DNA of 64,000 bases from Desulfovibrio sp. GTDB taxonomy: Bacteria > Desulfobacterota > Desulfovibrionia > Desulfovibrionales > Desulfovibrionaceae. Shown here in pieces: positions 26,523-35,282 of the stretch. The notes beneath the pieces were generated by a model. The model saw only the letters and a list, made by a program, of their open reading frames with translations. It made no database searches and was not told the DNA's origin. The translations under genes and the position numbers were made by a program. Within the stretch, counting starts at the first letter, position 1, and each line of letters starts with the position of its first letter. Location: contig JAISWB010000028.1 of NCBI GenBank assembly GCA_031271265.1, forward strand, positions 87,942 through 151,941, read 5' to 3'.

Positions 26523-27434
26523 TCAGTTGAGGATGTAACGCATGGGGTTGACGGGCGCGCCGCGCACATGCACCTCGTAGTGCAGGTGCGGTCCGGTGCT
26601 GCGCCCGGTATTGCCGACCAAGCCGATTACGTCGCCGCGCTGGACGTAATCCCCCACCTTGACCGAAGACTTGCTCAAATGCCCGTAACGGGTGGTTATG
26701 CCGTTGCCGTGATCTATGACGATGCACAGGCCGTAGGCCCCGTCCATGGCGGAAAAGGTGACCGTACCGCGCGCCGGGGCGCGCACCGGGGTTCCGATGC
26801 GGTTGGAAATATCCAGCCCCTGATGCATGCGCCCGGCCCCGGACAACGGCGAGCGCCGCCAGCCGAAGCCGGAAGTCAGCGCACCCCTGACCGGCCAGAT
26901 GGACGGCGTTGACAAAAGCGAATCCTTGTTCAGGCGCAGCATGGTGATCAGCGTCTGCTGGTCCGCTTCCTCAAGCCGCACGGCATCTACAATTTCATCG
27001 ACCAGACTGTGCGCGCGCCGGAGAAAGAGTTCGCGATGCCGGGCAAGGAGCAGGGGATCGTTGAGATCCCCGGATGACCGGGAAGCCGCATCCCCGGTCT
27101 CTTCGCTTTCCTCGGCCGTGTCCTTGTCAACATTCAGGAAAACGCGCAGCTTGGAGTCGAACTGCTGCACCCGGCGCACATCCTGTTCAAGACTCTGCAG
27201 CTTGGCGGTGAAACTGAGAATCTGTCCGGCCTGCTCCCGCAGCAGCCTGTTCGCCTCGTCCAGCCGGTGGCGCAGCACGGCTGATTCCGTGTAATAACTG
27301 AAAAAATAGACAGCCGAGCCCGCCGAGCCGCTCAACAGCAGAAAGAAGAAAACACCGAGCCAACCGCGCATGCGGAGTTTGCGGAATCCGCCTTCACGAT
27401 CTTTGAAGATGACTATGTGGTAATTCTTGAACAA
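26523..27434 (-). CDS. Membrane-anchored M23 metallopeptidase
   Basis: This 303-residue envelope protein has one transmembrane helix (about 25-46, GVFFFLLLSGSAGSAVYFF). A coiled coil follows at about 50-95, then a linker. The C-terminal LytM/M23 lysostaphin-like zinc peptidase has HQGLDISN (zinc His and Asp), YGHLSK and HLHYEVHVRG (second HxH). All zinc ligands are intact, so it should be an active endopeptidase that cuts peptide cross-links in peptidoglycan, like MepM-type enzymes. The coiled coil before the peptidase also recalls EnvC/NlpD activators, but those usually lack full zinc sites. A tandem duplication lies just upstream. Confidence 0.88.
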   Translation of the reverse strand: MFKNYHIVIFKDREGGFRKLRMRGWLGVFFFLLLSGSAGSAVYFFSYYTESAVLRHRLDEANRLLREQAGQILSFTAKLQSLEQDVRRVQQFDSKLRVFLNVDKDTAEESEETGDAASRSSGDLNDPLLLARHRELFLRRAHSLVDEIVDAVRLEEADQQTLITMLRLNKDSLLSTPSIWPVRGALTSGFGWRRSPLSGAGRMHQGLDISNRIGTPVRAPARGTVTFSAMDGAYGLCIVIDHGNGITTRYGHLSKSSVKVGDYVQRGDVIGLVGNTGRSTGPHLHYEVHVRGAPVNPMRYILN

Positions 27435-27450
27435 TAATCAACTCGAAGGA

Positions 27451-27588
27451 CGCACCGGAACTGCGTCCGGCGCGGTTCGGGGGTTTAGGGAGGCACGGGG
27501 CTTCCCGCTTACAGTCAAGACCGCATCGGACTGTGTCCGGCGCGGTAGGGAGGTTTCGGGAGGCATGAGGCTTCACGCCGGCTGTCAA
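27451..27588 (-). repeat. Two imperfect 67-bp tandem units upstream of the M23 gene
   Basis: Units at 27451-27518 and 27522-27588 share CGCA(C/T)CGGA, GTCCGGCGCGGT, GGGAGGCA and AGTCAA/TGTCAA blocks at a period of about 71 bp. They lie immediately upstream of the M23 start, where promoters would be expected. Confidence 0.7.
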
Positions 27589-27667
27589 CATTGCCTCCGG
27601 GCTCCGTTCGGAGCGACCCGGAGAGGATCGCACGGGGCATCCCGCTGCGTTTCGTGCTGCACCGGGG

Positions 27668-27850
27668 TCAGTCGCGGCTTTTCTTGCGCTTCCTGTCCAG
27701 AATACCGTGGGTCAGGCCGGCCGCCAACCCGGCCACAGCGCCGAAGCCGGTCGCCATAAACATGCTGTCCGTGTAACCGAAGACGGAACTCAACGCGCCG
27801 ACCGCCCCGCCGATGAGTATGCCCCTGCTTATCCTGTCGCTGATGTTCAT
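27668..27850 (-). CDS. Small glycine-rich membrane protein
   Basis: This 60-residue protein has two short hydrophobic stretches rich in Gly and Ala (GILIGGAVGALSSVFGY and GFGAVAGLAAGLTHGI) and a basic tail (RKRKKSRD), a glycine-zipper-like build. Basic residues at the end suggest it stays at the cytoplasmic face. A ribosome-binding site AAGGTAATGCG precedes the ATG. That leader is present twice, perfectly, in tandem. No function can be assigned. Confidence 0.65.
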   Translation of the reverse strand: MNISDRISRGILIGGAVGALSSVFGYTDSMFMATGFGAVAGLAAGLTHGILDRKRKKSRD

Positions 27851-27851
27851 C

Positions 27852-27903
27852 GCATTACCTTGCGGGATTGTCTCATTGCATTACCTTGCGGGATTGTCTC
27901 ATT
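27852..27903 (-). repeat. Perfect 26-bp tandem duplication containing the ribosome-binding site
   Basis: Positions 27852-27877 and 27878-27903 are identical. On the minus strand each unit reads AATGAGACAATCCCGCAAGG followed by TAATGC. The copy next to the gene supplies the AAGG Shine-Dalgarno for the 60-residue membrane protein. The absence of any mismatch marks it as very recent. Confidence 0.95.
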
Positions 27904-28120
27904 CCGGTTCCAACTCAAACGTATCCTTCTTCCCGTCTTGGGCTTTTTCTGAAAAGCATCAAGATGGATTCTTCGCTTCGCTCAGAATGACCTTTCGAGG
28001 ACATGAGCAGGCATAAGGCCGACTGGGGAATCATCGACCTTGCGCCGTTCAGGTCGATCCCCTGCCTGATCCGGGGCGGACCCCGGCCGCCGTGATGCGT
28101 AAAATCAACCTTGAAATCCT

Positions 28121-29353
28121 TTAAAGTGCGAACGTTTCCAGGCGTTCCACGGCTTCACGGGTATCGGCGGCGTTGCCGAAACCGGACAGGCGGAGGCAGC
28201 CCCGGCCGCTCGGGCCGAAACCGGCACCGGGCGTGCCCACAATGCCTGCCTCGCGCAACAGCCTGTCGAAAAACTCCCAGGAGTCGGTATCTTCGGGCAG
28301 ACGCACCCAGACGTAGGGGGCGTTCACGCCGCCGCTCACGGTCAGTCCCTTGCGCACGAAACCTTCGCGAATCAGCCCGGCGTTGCGCATGTACGCGGCG
28401 ACCAGGGCCGCGCATTCGCGTTTGCCTTGCGGGCTGTGTACGGCCTCGGCCGCACGCTGCACTATGTACGGGCACCCGTTGAACTTGGTGGTTTGCCGAC
28501 GCATCCAGAGTCCGTGCAGGGCCGTCTTGCCCGAAGCGCCGCGCGCGTTCCGGCAGAGAAGCGTGCGGGGCACGACGGCAAAGCCGCAACGCAGGCCGGT
28601 AAAGCCCGCTTTTTTGGAATAGCTGCGGAATTCCACGGCGACTTCCCGCGCTCCTTCAATCTCGTAGATGCTGTGCGGGATATCGGCTTCGCTGATAAAG
28701 GCTTCGTAGGCGGCATCGAAAAAGATTACGCACTCCTGTTCCCGCGCGTAATCCACCCATTGTTTGAGTTCCGCGCGCGTCAGCACGCCGCCCGTGGGGT
28801 TGTTGGGGTAGCAGAGGTAGATGATGTCCGGCCTCTCGCGCGGCAGTTCCGGAATAAAGCCTTTGTCGGCGGTACAGGGCAGATAGATCAGGCCCGCAAA
28901 GCGGCCGTCGCCGGCTGGCGTTCCGGCTCGGCCGGCCATGACGTTGGAGTCGGCGTAGACAGGGTACACGGGATCGGTGAGGGCGATGCGGGCATCGGCC
29001 GCGAACAGTTCCTGAAAATTACCTATGTCGCTTTTGGCGCCGTCGCTTATGAAAATTTCACCCGCATCAATGCCGAGTCCGGCGAAGGCGTCGGCAACAA
29101 CAGCCTCGCGCAGGAAGGCGTAGCCCTGTTCCGGGCCGTAGCCGCGAAAGCCCGCCGCATCGGCCTGTTCATCCACGGCCTTGTGCAGGGCGCCGAGTAC
29201 GCTTGGGGGCAGGGGGGAAGTCACATCGCCTATACCCAGGCGTATGAGTTTGCGGGATGGGTTGTCCGCGGCATAGGCGCTCACACGGCGGGCTATTTCC
29301 GAAAAAAGATAACTGCCGGGCAGATTCAGGTAACAGGCATTGATGACGCTCAT
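28121..29353 (-). CDS. dapL: LL-diaminopimelate aminotransferase
   Basis: DapL is a PLP aminotransferase that makes LL-diaminopimelate from tetrahydrodipicolinate in one step, bypassing the acylated DapCDE route to lysine and peptidoglycan. The 410-residue chain has the family N-terminus ([25 protein letters not shown]) and [15 protein letters not shown]. The PLP lysine is near 245 in [14 protein letters not shown], and [13 protein letters not shown] lies near the end. Start 29353 is supported by AAGGA nearby and by homology. It shares its pathway with lysA at 5031. Its leader carries one copy of the CTCCCTGAAGGGAG-type repeat. Confidence 0.93.
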   Translation of the reverse strand: MSVINACYLNLPGSYLFSEIARRVSAYAADNPSRKLIRLGIGDVTSPLPPSVLGALHKAVDEQADAAGFRGYGPEQGYAFLREAVVADAFAGLGIDAGEIFISDGAKSDIGNFQELFAADARIALTDPVYPVYADSNVMAGRAGTPAGDGRFAGLIYLPCTADKGFIPELPRERPDIIYLCYPNNPTGGVLTRAELKQWVDYAREQECVIFFDAAYEAFISEADIPHSIYEIEGAREVAVEFRSYSKKAGFTGLRCGFAVVPRTLLCRNARGASGKTALHGLWMRRQTTKFNGCPYIVQRAAEAVHSPQGKRECAALVAAYMRNAGLIREGFVRKGLTVSGGVNAPYVWVRLPEDTDSWEFFDRLLREAGIVGTPGAGFGPSGRGCLRLSGFGNAADTREAVERLETFAL

Positions 29354-29575
29354 AAGGCATTCCTTATATGGTACGACACATCTCCCTTCAGGGAGGTTTC
29401 CGTTTGACGCCCGGCCAAGCCGGGTATGCGGCAACGACAACCTGTCCTTTCGGGGGGAGCATGCCGCTCCACGCCGGTTTCCGCATCGACTTCGGGGCAA
29501 CGACGACTTGTCCTTTCAGGGGGAGCATACCGGCCGTCTTCCGGTTTCCGGAACGGAATCGGGCGCGGGTGAACA
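29354..29575 (-). repeat. Shared leader element (dapL copy) plus a tandem duplication
   Basis: Reading towards dapL, 29432-29354 contains CCCGGCTTGGCCGGGCGTCA, then CCTCCCTGAAGGGAGATG and AAGGAATG before the ATG. This is the same order as in the pfor and thioesterase leaders. Upstream, two units with GGCAACGAC(A/G)AC and TGTCCTTTC(G/A)GGGGGAGCAT (29430 and 29497, period about 67) form an imperfect tandem duplication. The 260-bp region to tatD holds no gene. Confidence 0.75.
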
Positions 29576-29615
29576 TGCATGGTACTCTTTACCACAAAGA
29601 CGACCGGCGTCAATA

Positions 29616-30443
29616 TCAGCGGCGGTCGATGCCGAAAAAACGCCGGGCGTTGTCTCCGCAGGCCGTCCACACGTCTTCCGGCGGCATATCTTTGGCCTCG
29701 GCCAACGCCGCAAGGACATAGGCGGTCCAGGCCGGTTCGTTGCGCCTGCCGCGCAGGGGGACGGGGGCCAGATAGGGGCAGTCGGTTTCGGTCATCAGGC
29801 GTTCCAGGGGAATTTCCGCCGCGGCCGCGCGCAAATCCCGGTTGGCCGGATAGGTCAACGGACCGGGCAGCGATATGCAGCGGCCTTCCGTCAGTATACG
29901 CCGGGCCGCGCTCGTATCGCCCCCGAAACAGTGCCAGAGCAGGGGATACCCGGCAAAGCCCCCGGCGTCCAGAAGGGCCAGGGTATCCTCTTCGGCATCC
30001 CGGCAATGGATGACCACCGGCAGGTCCAGTTCGCGGGCCAGCCGCAACTGCTTGGCGAAAACCTCTTTCTGGACGCGGCGGGGGCAGGTGTCGCGGTAAT
30101 AGTCCAGCCCTATCTCGCCGACGGCCCGGATGCGCGTGTCTTTTTTCACCGCGGCCCGAATGCCGCTCTCCACGGCGGAGTTGTAGGTGCCGGCCTCATT
30201 GGGGTGTACGCCCAAGGTAAAATAGATATCCGGGTAGGAGGCGAAGACCTCCCGCCCCTGTTCCCAGGCGTCGGGTCCGAGAAACACCTGGATGATCTGG
30301 GCCACGCCCGCGGCGGAGGCCCTGGCTATGACCCGGTCCAGATCGCCGCTGAAGCGGTTGTCGTCCAGGTGGGCGTGGGCGTCCACCCCGGTGCGGGGTA
30401 AAGCCGGGGGCGGGTAGAACTCCTGCGTTTTCTTCGTGCTCAT
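29616..30443 (-). CDS. tatD: TatD-family metal-dependent DNase
   Basis: The protein is a 275-residue TIM-barrel metallohydrolase. Metal ligands are visible as DAHAHLDD near the N-terminus, GEIGLDYYRD, PVVIHCRDAEED, HCFGG and TETDCPYLAPVPLRG. TatD proteins are 3'-5' exonucleases or DNases linked to DNA repair and oxidative damage; no link to Tat export should be inferred. Start 30443 is chosen by homology and by GGATTTCCG just before it. The gene lies downstream of dnaX-recR on the same strand, separated from recR by a 125-bp leader repeat. Confidence 0.92.
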   Translation of the reverse strand: MSTKKTQEFYPPPALPRTGVDAHAHLDDNRFSGDLDRVIARASAAGVAQIIQVFLGPDAWEQGREVFASYPDIYFTLGVHPNEAGTYNSAVESGIRAAVKKDTRIRAVGEIGLDYYRDTCPRRVQKEVFAKQLRLARELDLPVVIHCRDAEEDTLALLDAGGFAGYPLLWHCFGGDTSAARRILTEGRCISLPGPLTYPANRDLRAAAAEIPLERLMTETDCPYLAPVPLRGRRNEPAWTAYVLAALAEAKDMPPEDVWTACGDNARRFFGIDRR

Positions 30444-30603
30444 CGGAAATCCGTTACGGGTTGAAACCTCTCCCTTCAAAAAAATTACCACGGCAAAGCC
30501 GGGCACACGTTCGGCAACCTTTCCCTTCAGGGGGGCTACCCGCCCGGCTACTCTCCGCCGGGGCGTCGTCATTCGGCGGACGAGGCCGGGCGTGGATTGA
30601 AAT
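30444..30603 (-). repeat. Shared leader element with CRISPR-like end (tatD copy)
   Basis: Towards tatD the region reads, in order: TTTCAATCCACG and a CGGC/GCCG stem-loop ending in GACGAC (30603-30565), CGCCCCGGCGGA, CCCCCTGAAGGGAAAGG, GCCCGGCTTTGCCG, then TGAAGGGAGAGGTTTCAA and GGATTTCCG-ATG. The first part overlaps the last eleven codons of recR. The order of parts matches the pfor leader at 57309-57483. Confidence 0.8.
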
Positions 30604-31219
30604 ATTCCAGGTGCTGCCTGTATTTGAAGGATTGCCGCAGGGTATCCCGGTCTACGAATCTGACTTCCTGGGCCAGATTGATTCCTTGGGCCAAGCGGGA
30701 AACGCACAGGTCCGGGAGTCGCCTGCGCAGGCGGGCACACAACAGGGATTCCGCCTGTTCGGCCTCCACCGTTGCCCCGAGGGCCAGCACCACTTCCTTT
30801 ATTTCTCCGCCTGCAACGCGCTCGTCCAGACGGCGCAGATCGGCGCCGTCGTCGCCGGCTCCGGCCGCAACGGGCAGACTGCCGAGTATGAAATAGAGAC
30901 CGGAGTAAAATCCGCCGGCCTCAATGGTCAGCATGCTGTCCCAGTCGGCTGTCACGCAGAGCATATCGCGGCTGCGCGCGGGGTCGGAGCAGAGGGAGCA
31001 GGGGGTGACGTCCGTCAGCGCGCCGCACTGCGGGCAAAGATGCAGCCTGTCGCGCAGATCGTAAACGGCCGCGCCGAAGCGGCGCGTTTCTCCTTCCGGC
31101 CAGCGGAGCAGGGTCATGGCCGCGCGCAGGGCGGACTTCGGCCCGAGGCCGGGCAGACGGGCGAGTTGGTCCACGACGGCGGACAAGGCGTCGGGCAGCT
31201 TGCGCGGCATCTCGGTCAA
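30569..31219 (-). CDS. recR: Recombination mediator RecR
   Basis: RecR works with RecF/RecO to load RecA at gapped DNA. The 216-residue chain has an N-terminal helix-hairpin-helix (LARLPGLGPKSALRAAM), a C4 zinc finger (CPQCGALTDVTPCSLC) and a Toprim domain. Its ATG overlaps the dnaX stop by 4 bp, so the two are translationally coupled. The small gene ybaB, usually found between dnaX and recR, is missing here. The C-terminal YFNPRPASSAE is encoded by the CRISPR-like repeat motif, and its sequence resembles the readings of that repeat elsewhere. The normal RecR end may therefore have been replaced. Confidence 0.94.
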   Translation of the reverse strand: MTEMPRKLPDALSAVVDQLARLPGLGPKSALRAAMTLLRWPEGETRRFGAAVYDLRDRLHLCPQCGALTDVTPCSLCSDPARSRDMLCVTADWDSMLTIEAGGFYSGLYFILGSLPVAAGAGDDGADLRRLDERVAGGEIKEVVLALGATVEAEQAESLLCARLRRRLPDLCVSRLAQGINLAQEVRFVDRDTLRQSFKYRQHLEYFNPRPASSAE

Positions 31220-33222
31220 CGCCGCCCATGGTCCACATAGCGCGCATCGCCGAAATGCGCGAGGACTTCCTGCACCAGAGGATGTTCCATGACCGCCTTT
31301 TTGTCGCCTTTATCTCCCTTGCTTCCGGTGTCTCCCCGTGTCTTTTTTTTCGCTGCCCCCGACGGGCGTGTCTCACGCGCCGGGGGGCGTTCCATGCGTC
31401 CGGGGAGCTGAGTAAGAAGGAGCGGCATCGGTTGCGGCCCCTGCGGAGCGGTTTCGGGTTGCGGGACAGCTTCCGTTCGTGGGGCGGTTTCGGCCTGTGC
31501 CGGGGTAGCAGGCGGGGTGGAAGATTCCGAAGCAGGTGAAGAGCCCGCATCGGAAACAGCGGGTTCGCGCTTCGATGCTGTAGAAAGTACAGCGTCCGCC
31601 CCGAAAAGGGCAGGCCCGGGCATCGGCACGGTAGAAGCCGAAGCGGCCGCTACGGAAAGGGCGGGCTCACGCGGCGGTGTGACTGAAACGGCTGTCACGG
31701 GCAGTAGAACGTCATGCACGGAAGCGGCCGGAGCAGCTTGAATTTCCGATACCCCACGCGCAGGCGCGAGGAGCGGCGGCGCAGGCACGGCGGCCTGAAT
31801 TTCCGATAGCTCACGCTCATGCGCAATGCCGGGAGCCGGCGCTGGGTCCTGAACTTCCGGCACTCCGGGTTCGTGTGCAGGAGAGGACGCAGGCGATGAA
31901 GGCGTAACGGGAGCAGGCGGGACCGGCAAAGGAGCAAACGAAGCAGTAGCCGAGGGCAACACTGCGGCCTGAACTTTCGGCGCCTCAGGTTCACGGGCGG
32001 CGGTCGGCGCGGCCGGCGAAGGCGCGGCGGACAGGAGAGGCGCCGGGTGCGGTGCCGGCCGGGGAAGCGCTCCGGGATCTGCGGGAATACCCTTGCGCCC
32101 CAAGGCGGACAAGTTTTCAAGGGACAGCAGGCGCGGCAGCATGGCCAAGTTGAACAGCAACAGTTCAAGGGCAGGGGCCGGTTCCATGCCGGAAAGCACC
32201 CTACGCTGCCCTTCAAGGGTCATCTGCCAACATGCGTGGAGATGCGGCAGGGGAAAATCGTTGCAGGCGGCAAGGTATGCGCGGGCTTCGTCGCCGGGCA
32301 GATCTATCGCCGTGAGGGCTGTTTCGCCGCCCTGGCGCAGAATAAAGAGATTGCGCCACAGGGCGGTCAGTTCGCGCAAAAAAAAGCCCACGTCCAATCC
32401 CTGGTCCAGCATATCCCGCAACAGGGCGCTGAGCGTGAGGCAGTCGCCGTCCCTGAAGGCGGCAAGCATGGCGCTGAAGGCCTCCTGTCCTGCCAGACCG
32501 AGCACCCGGCGCGTAGAGGCTTCCGTAAGCCGCCCTTCGCCCAGAGCCAGCACCTGACCGAGCAAGGACATGGCATCGCGCACGCTCCCGGCGCCGCGCC
32601 GGGCGAGCAGGCGCGCCGCGCCTTCCTCGTAGTCCGTGCCCTCGCGTTGCAGTATGCCGCAAATGTGGGCCGTCAGCCGGCTTTCCGGCAGACGTTTGAA
32701 AACATAGTGCTGACAGCGGCTGACAATGGTGGCCGGGAACTTGTGGGCCTCGGTCGTGGCCAGGATGAAGGTGACGCGCGGGGGCGGCTCTTCAAGCGTT
32801 TTGAGCAGGGCGTTGAAGGCTTCGCGCGAAAGCATGTGCGCTTCGTCGATGATGAAAATCTTGTAACGGCCTTCCATGGGTGCGTAGCCGACCACTTCGC
32901 GCAGCTTGCGCACATCGTCTATGCCCCGGTTGGAGGCGCCGTCGATTTCCACAACGTCGACGGCCGACCCGCCGGTCACGGCGCGGCACAGGTCGCAGGC
33001 GTCGCAGGGTTCGGCGGCGGGTGCTTTGCGGCAATTCAGCGCCTTGGCGAAGATGCGGGCCAGCGTTGTCTTGCCCACGCCCCGCGTGCCGCTGAACAGG
33101 TAGGCGGGCGCGACCCTGTCTTCAAGGGCGGCCCTGGACAGAATGGTGGTGACGGTTTCCTGGCCGGCCACCTCGGAGAACAAGCGGGGGCGATACCTGG
33201 CCGTCAGCGCCGCGCGGCTCAT
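31216..33222 (-). CDS. dnaX: DNA polymerase III subunits gamma/tau
   Basis: This clamp-loader ATPase assembles the sliding clamp on primed DNA. Residues 1-370 are the AAA+ core: FSGTRGVGKTTLARIFAKAL (Walker A), zinc-binding CDACDLC, IIDEAHMLS (Walker B), the VSRCQHYVF sensor and the helical lid. Residues 380-645 are a low-complexity linker of Pro, Ala and Ser with repeats of SEIQAA and EV(R/Q)-like motifs, and a charged C-terminal part follows. The chain is 668 residues. Whether a shorter gamma form is made cannot be read here. It overlaps recR by 4 bp. Confidence 0.94.
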   Translation of the reverse strand: MSRAALTARYRPRLFSEVAGQETVTTILSRAALEDRVAPAYLFSGTRGVGKTTLARIFAKALNCRKAPAAEPCDACDLCRAVTGGSAVDVVEIDGASNRGIDDVRKLREVVGYAPMEGRYKIFIIDEAHMLSREAFNALLKTLEEPPPRVTFILATTEAHKFPATIVSRCQHYVFKRLPESRLTAHICGILQREGTDYEEGAARLLARRGAGSVRDAMSLLGQVLALGEGRLTEASTRRVLGLAGQEAFSAMLAAFRDGDCLTLSALLRDMLDQGLDVGFFLRELTALWRNLFILRQGGETALTAIDLPGDEARAYLAACNDFPLPHLHACWQMTLEGQRRVLSGMEPAPALELLLFNLAMLPRLLSLENLSALGRKGIPADPGALPRPAPHPAPLLSAAPSPAAPTAAREPEAPKVQAAVLPSATASFAPLPVPPAPVTPSSPASSPAHEPGVPEVQDPAPAPGIAHERELSEIQAAVPAPPLLAPARGVSEIQAAPAASVHDVLLPVTAVSVTPPREPALSVAAASASTVPMPGPALFGADAVLSTASKREPAVSDAGSSPASESSTPPATPAQAETAPRTEAVPQPETAPQGPQPMPLLLTQLPGRMERPPARETRPSGAAKKKTRGDTGSKGDKGDKKAVMEHPLVQEVLAHFGDARYVDHGRR

Positions 33223-33842
33223 AGGCGAATCCTTTTACCCGGCAGCGCACGCGGCCCGCGGCGGCGGCGTCGCTCGGCAAGGACACAAACGGACGACAAG
33301 TTTGTCGACAGACGCAGGATGCCGAGGTGCCCTTGTCCGGCAGGGACGCAACCGGGCTTTGACCGGAGCGGGCCTGGAGGCGTTGCAGGGGACACTGCCG
33401 CCCGCGTATCTGCGGTATGCGGGAAAGTTCCGGCACAACGCTCGGCAGGACGAGGGGACACTACAGCCCGCGCGTATGCGATATGCGTTGCCATGCGGGA
33501 AACAATACCGATTTACGCGCCGCTTGGCAAGGGAAGCCGGTGAGGCCGGCAATGCCGCGTCCGGACGGCATACGCGTCATTGCAGGCGAGGTGATGTCAT
33601 TACGGCCGGACCGCGGCACTGTGCCGCGCATGGAGCGGCTGCTTACGCTCCCCTTGAAATTATGCAAGTTAGCAATAATACCGTATAGTTATCCTAAAAT
33701 CGGCATGGCCGGTTTCGTGCGCCCTTCTTTACGGCGCACCGAAAACACGGTATACACCGGGAACGCGATAAATCAGGGGGCTGCAAACGAGTACAGCACA
33801 TGCACGGCCTATGGGGATCTTTCAGACTATAAAGGAAATTCC
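33223..33842. other. 620-bp gene-free region between divergent dnaX and the sensor kinase gene
   Basis: No gene is supported. An imperfect duplication is present: GAGGGGACACT, then CCCGCG, GTAT and ATGCGGGAAA at 33387-33428 and again at 33452-33503. The 100 bp before 33700 are relatively AT-rich (around CAATAATACCGTATAG), where promoters for the plus-strand kinase are likely. The region contains the divergent promoters of both genes. Confidence 0.5.
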
Positions 33843-35168
33843 ATGAATACGGCAGACTGTCGGACGAGTTACGCGGCACTTTCCCAAGGCGCAGCGATTG
33901 ATGTCGTACGCGCCCGCATCGGCGCGAAGATAGATGCCTACCGCAACTATGCCTTCACGGACAGGCAAGCCCGCGCCATGAACATCTTCTTTGATCTGGC
34001 CCAGGAATTTGAGGAAATCCGTCAGGTACATATTCTGGCGGTGCTGGTTCTGGACATGCTGTTCGACTACGAGGCCTGGCTGTATGTCCGGGATGAGGAC
34101 GACAGGTTGACGCCCGTCACTCCCGGCCTTGACGCCGGAGTCCCGGCCGTCGGGGATGTGCCGGACGCGCTTTGGCGGGCGGGGAGCTTTTGCTTTATTC
34201 CCGTACACGGCAAGTCGGCAGGACGAACGGCGCATACCGGCGACGAACTCCTGGGGTTGCTGGTCTTGCGGGAAAGGACGATTATTCCGGAGCATACGCA
34301 GCTCTTTCTCCAAAAGTACGCCAACCGGCTGGGCTACTGCCTGCACAACAAGCTCATGGCCGCGCACAACATCGGCCACCTGCGCTTTCTGCGCAAATTG
34401 TCCAAAGACATAGGGCACAACATCATCACCCCCAACATGCGCCTGAAACGCCATTTGAACCTGTTTCAGACCAATCTCGAACGGCTTGACGAGCGTCTTG
34501 AGGCGCTGTCCGGCGCAGGCTCTGCCGCCGCGTTTCAGGACATCACGTCGTTGCGCAGGGTCATGGACGAGCAGTTCTCCGCAATTACCGCCGGCTTCAA
34601 CAACAGCGCCCTGTTTATGGAAAGCCTTATGCGCCAGAGCCATTTTGAATTGGGGCACTTTGTGCTGCGCGTTGCCCGCGTGGATATGGGCAAGACCATA
34701 GTCACCCCGCAATTTGAGCGTTACCGCTACCTGTTTGAGGAACGCGGCGTGGAGATGGAAGGAGGCCGGGCCGTCCTGCCCGTTGATCCCTGCTTCGTCG
34801 AGGCGGATTACGGTCTGATCAGCCAGGTGCTGGCCAACCTGCTTTCCAATGCCGCCAAGTATTCGTCGCCTGCTCCAGGCAGCGACAGGCGCCTGGTGCA
34901 TTGTTCACTGGTGAAAGACGGCGACAACGCCAAGGTTATCGTGTTCAGTTCCGGCCCGCATATCGCGCCCGAAGAAGCCGCGCGGCTGTTCGACGACGAT
35001 TATCGCGCCTCAAACGCATCGGAGAGCTACGGAACGGGACACGGGCTGTTTTTCGTGCGGGATATTATGGAACACCACAAAGGCACTGCCGGCTATGAAC
35101 CCGCGCCCGGAGGCAACAACTTTTATTTCACGCTTCCCCTCGCCCCGCAAACCGACCGGGAAGCCTGA
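33843..35168 (+). CDS. Sensor histidine kinase, GAF-like N-terminus
   Basis: The 441-residue protein has no transmembrane segment, so it is probably cytosolic. Residues 35-165 resemble a GAF-type sensor (LYVRDEDDRLTP, LLVLRERTI). The phosphoacceptor region follows as LSKDIGHNIITPNMRLKRHL, with His192 as the likely site. The HATPase domain shows the N box QVLANLLSNAAKYS, then VFSSGP and the GTGHGLFFVRDIMEHH glycine box. AAAGGAA precedes the ATG; longer readings upstream run through non-coding duplications. No response regulator lies next to it, so it is an orphan kinase and its input is unknown. Confidence 0.82.
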   Translation: MNTADCRTSYAALSQGAAIDVVRARIGAKIDAYRNYAFTDRQARAMNIFFDLAQEFEEIRQVHILAVLVLDMLFDYEAWLYVRDEDDRLTPVTPGLDAGVPAVGDVPDALWRAGSFCFIPVHGKSAGRTAHTGDELLGLLVLRERTIIPEHTQLFLQKYANRLGYCLHNKLMAAHNIGHLRFLRKLSKDIGHNIITPNMRLKRHLNLFQTNLERLDERLEALSGAGSAAAFQDITSLRRVMDEQFSAITAGFNNSALFMESLMRQSHFELGHFVLRVARVDMGKTIVTPQFERYRYLFEERGVEMEGGRAVLPVDPCFVEADYGLISQVLANLLSNAAKYSSPAPGSDRRLVHCSLVKDGDNAKVIVFSSGPHIAPEEAARLFDDDYRASNASESYGTGHGLFFVRDIMEHHKGTAGYEPAPGGNNFYFTLPLAPQTDREA

Positions 35169-35282
35169 CGCCCTTCGCGAACGCGACCATGGACCGCGCC
35201 CCGCCGTATCCGGCAAAGCAAAACTGCCCGGACGCGGCTTTGCCTTGGAAATCGAATTACCGAAAACTTGTAGGAGCAGAGC

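Noticed and set aside
27427..27759. A 110-codon plus-strand frame between the M23 gene and the small membrane gene
   Set aside because: It is made from the tandem repeat units and overlaps the better-supported minus-strand 60-residue gene.
33417..33842. N-terminal extension of the sensor kinase by 142 codons
   Set aside because: The extension runs through non-coding duplications; AAAGGAA and homology support the start at 33843.
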